64,000 nt of DNA. Source: Tetranychus cinnabarinus (taxonomy: Eukaryota > Arthropoda > Arachnida > Trombidiformes > Tetranychidae). Below, piece after piece: positions 62,076 to 64,000 of this stretch; position 1 is the first letter of the stretch, and every line of letters starts with the position of its first letter. The translations under genes were made by a program, and so were the position numbers. Under the pieces are notes generated by a model that worked only from the letters and a program-made list of their open reading frames with translations, was not told the origin of the DNA and did no database searches. The stretch lies in assembly GCA_022266195.1 (NCBI GenBank), contig WHVY01000003.1:11222001-11286000 (forward strand). The letters are read 5' to 3'.

Positions 62076-64000
62076 ATTTTTTCTGTCATCATTAAATCCC
62101 TTGTTCTTTGTACCTTTGAAAATTGTATTCTTACTTCCCGCTCTTCTCTATCATCTCCTTTTCTTCCCTTTTGCTTTTCTACCTCACTTCCATTTTCTTC
62201 CTCTCTTCTCTTTACTCTCTGTAAATTTCATCTGTAAACTCATCAATCCAAGAGACACAACTCGCTGCATCAGAAACTATTTTGTAAACAATCAATCAGC
62301 TATCAACAAATAAGTCCATCTCTTCACATTAAAAATGAAAATGAAACATAAAAAATCAAGAAGCTCACAAATTCTTAATTGAAAATGAAACAAAAATCGT
62401 GATTTAATCAACGAATGGATCCTCTTTTTCCTGATTGCAATAAAAAAAGAAGATTAAAAAATAAAATTACAGAACAATTTTTGCATGATTAACTTTACCG
62501 ATACAAATCCTATTTTTAAAACCTAGAAAAGGTCAACCAATAAAAGTCTTTTATTAAAAGATCAATTTCTGTCCAAATAAACATTGTATATTGAAAAGGT
62601 TAATGGTTGTCTTAATGATCCGATGAAAACTAAAATGTTTAAATTGATTCAATGAAGAGTTGACTTTTAAAATCGATGAGATCACAAACTGATCCATTTA
62701 TTTGTTGGCAAATAATGACTTTAACTAAAAGTATCACATTCAATTTTTAATGAGAAACAGTTAAGTCTAGATTGTCAATTAGCCTTACAAAATTCAATTT
62801 AACATGAGATTGTAAAACTTGATTCAATCATTTTATTTCAACCTGAAAGTGGCTGAAAAAAGGTAAAAACAGTGGCAAAGTAATTTTGAGTTGAACAAGC
62901 AAAAGAAAACATTATTATAAATGAAAATCACATCTTAAAGTTAAGCTATTTCACCTGATCCACATTTCATGCTGAGTATTCCTGGTAAACTCAATTTATC
63001 CCTGCATGATGCAAGTAATAACAATGAGAAGGAAACGAGAATACATTTACCAAAAAAAGATGAACCAGAAAAAAAGGAGAAACGATTACCGTTTTCGTTT
63101 ATATTAGTGTATTAGATAACCACATAAGTATCTGACCTTTTCCATACTAACTGTCCGTAAAAATTTCTCAAGTTGGCTAAATAGTCAATGGCAACATTAA
63201 GGACCATAAAAAGCCTCAATCCCTCGAGTTATATACAAAAATTGATCGGTAAATATGATCAAGAATGGACTTTTATAAAAACATGTTTCCACAGAATTTT
63301 AAACCACAAAACAAATCATTTTTAAAAGTAATAGGAACCTGTAAACAATTTGAGATTTTTTCCAATAAATTGAATGAAAGCAAAAAAAGCTGAGAAATCA
63401 AAACTAACCCAAAAGAGAAACCAGAAAATGGAAATTTTTCAGCGTAAAATGCCTCACAGAATCAACATAGCAATTAGAAACGATAATAGCGCTTAAACAG
63501 AAATATTAAAATTTTGAGAATTCCCAGCCTCAGAGGAAGCATTGTTTCTCAAACCAGGAAACGCTCCACTTTTCATCTCACCATCATTGTGCGATTCCCA
63601 TTCATTTTTCATATCCCATGATATTTAAACCGATTAAATTAACATAATGAAAGATATTTTGGAAAAGGCTTTGCTAAAAAAATTGAATAACTCAAAAAAC
63701 TGAAAGACAAAATATGGATTGGTAAAAGTGTAATTTTAAAATTGTAATACTTGGAGGTAAAGTTATCGACACTTAACATTTACTTTCATTTCTGGTAACA
63801 TCTTTTATCCATTAATATCAATAGACTAAATGGTTATTCATTTTCATCATTCTTATGATCCATAAAAAGATAACTGTTGATTCAGGTTGATATCTCTTTG
63901 CCATCCAGCTATCTCATATTGTAGTGAATAGTAAAATATAATTGTTGAAAGAATGATGATTGTAAGTGTTACCATTCTCCAAATATTAGGCCACAAAGCT
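62076..64000. other. SETD1 3' flank, no gene seen
   Basis: AT-rich DNA without coding signal. The first part is pyrimidine-rich (62100-62220) and probably SETD1 3' UTR; AATAAA occurs at 62439-62444. Confidence 0.45.

Overview
The window is nuclear DNA of a small-genome animal, most likely an arthropod and perhaps a mite-like chelicerate. The base composition is AT-rich, introns are spliceosomal (GT..AG) and often under 100 bp, and genes sit every few kb on both strands. The protostome-type CLIC (CLFC active site) and the laminin alpha with two L4 domains support an ecdysozoan. The species call is inference; no marker gene is present.

Layout. 1-4.7 kb holds no convincing gene. Next come a short zinc-finger-like gene (4713-5270, +), TRAPPC1 (5611-6018, -; tail-to-tail), a candidate 40-aa membrane smORF (6886-7008, +), NMD3 (7082-8912, +, 5 exons), an F-box protein (9519-10712, +), CLIC (11790-13517, -, 4 exons) and a UBE2E-type ubiquitin-conjugating enzyme (13882-14718, +, 3 exons). 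From 15.1 to 21.6 kb the DNA is repeat-rich: a decayed copy of a vWFD exon, a small foldback element, CAA/CAG repeats, a 0.65-kb pure purine tract and a Helitron with an intact 1375-aa Rep/helicase ORF.

22.2-32.4 kb is one laminin alpha gene (-, 12 exons, 2799 aa), of the alpha-1/2 or wing-blister type with two L4 domains. It ends after LG3. Then follow an intronless DEG/ENaC channel (33383-34753, -), a 92-bp foldback, a hAT MITE with an 8-bp target duplication, and a short crossveinless-2/BMPER-like gene (36550-about 38067, -). BBS9/PTHB1 (39521-48634, +, 6 exons) has a perfect 31-bp hairpin in its last intron. It converges on DAP1 (48922-56194, -, 3 exons), whose 6.7-kb first intron contains a complete two-exon gene for a His/Met-rich secreted protein (53589-54552, +). 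SETD1 (57408-62075, +, 6 exons) is the last gene; 62.1-64 kb has none that I can see.

Most genes are unrelated housekeeping functions: ribosome export, vesicle tethering, ubiquitylation, H3K4 methylation and the BBSome. Laminin alpha and the vWFD protein are extracellular. Exon joins were checked for phase by hand; every multi-exon model below keeps frame across all its junctions. Start sites, UTRs and Helitron ends are less certain.
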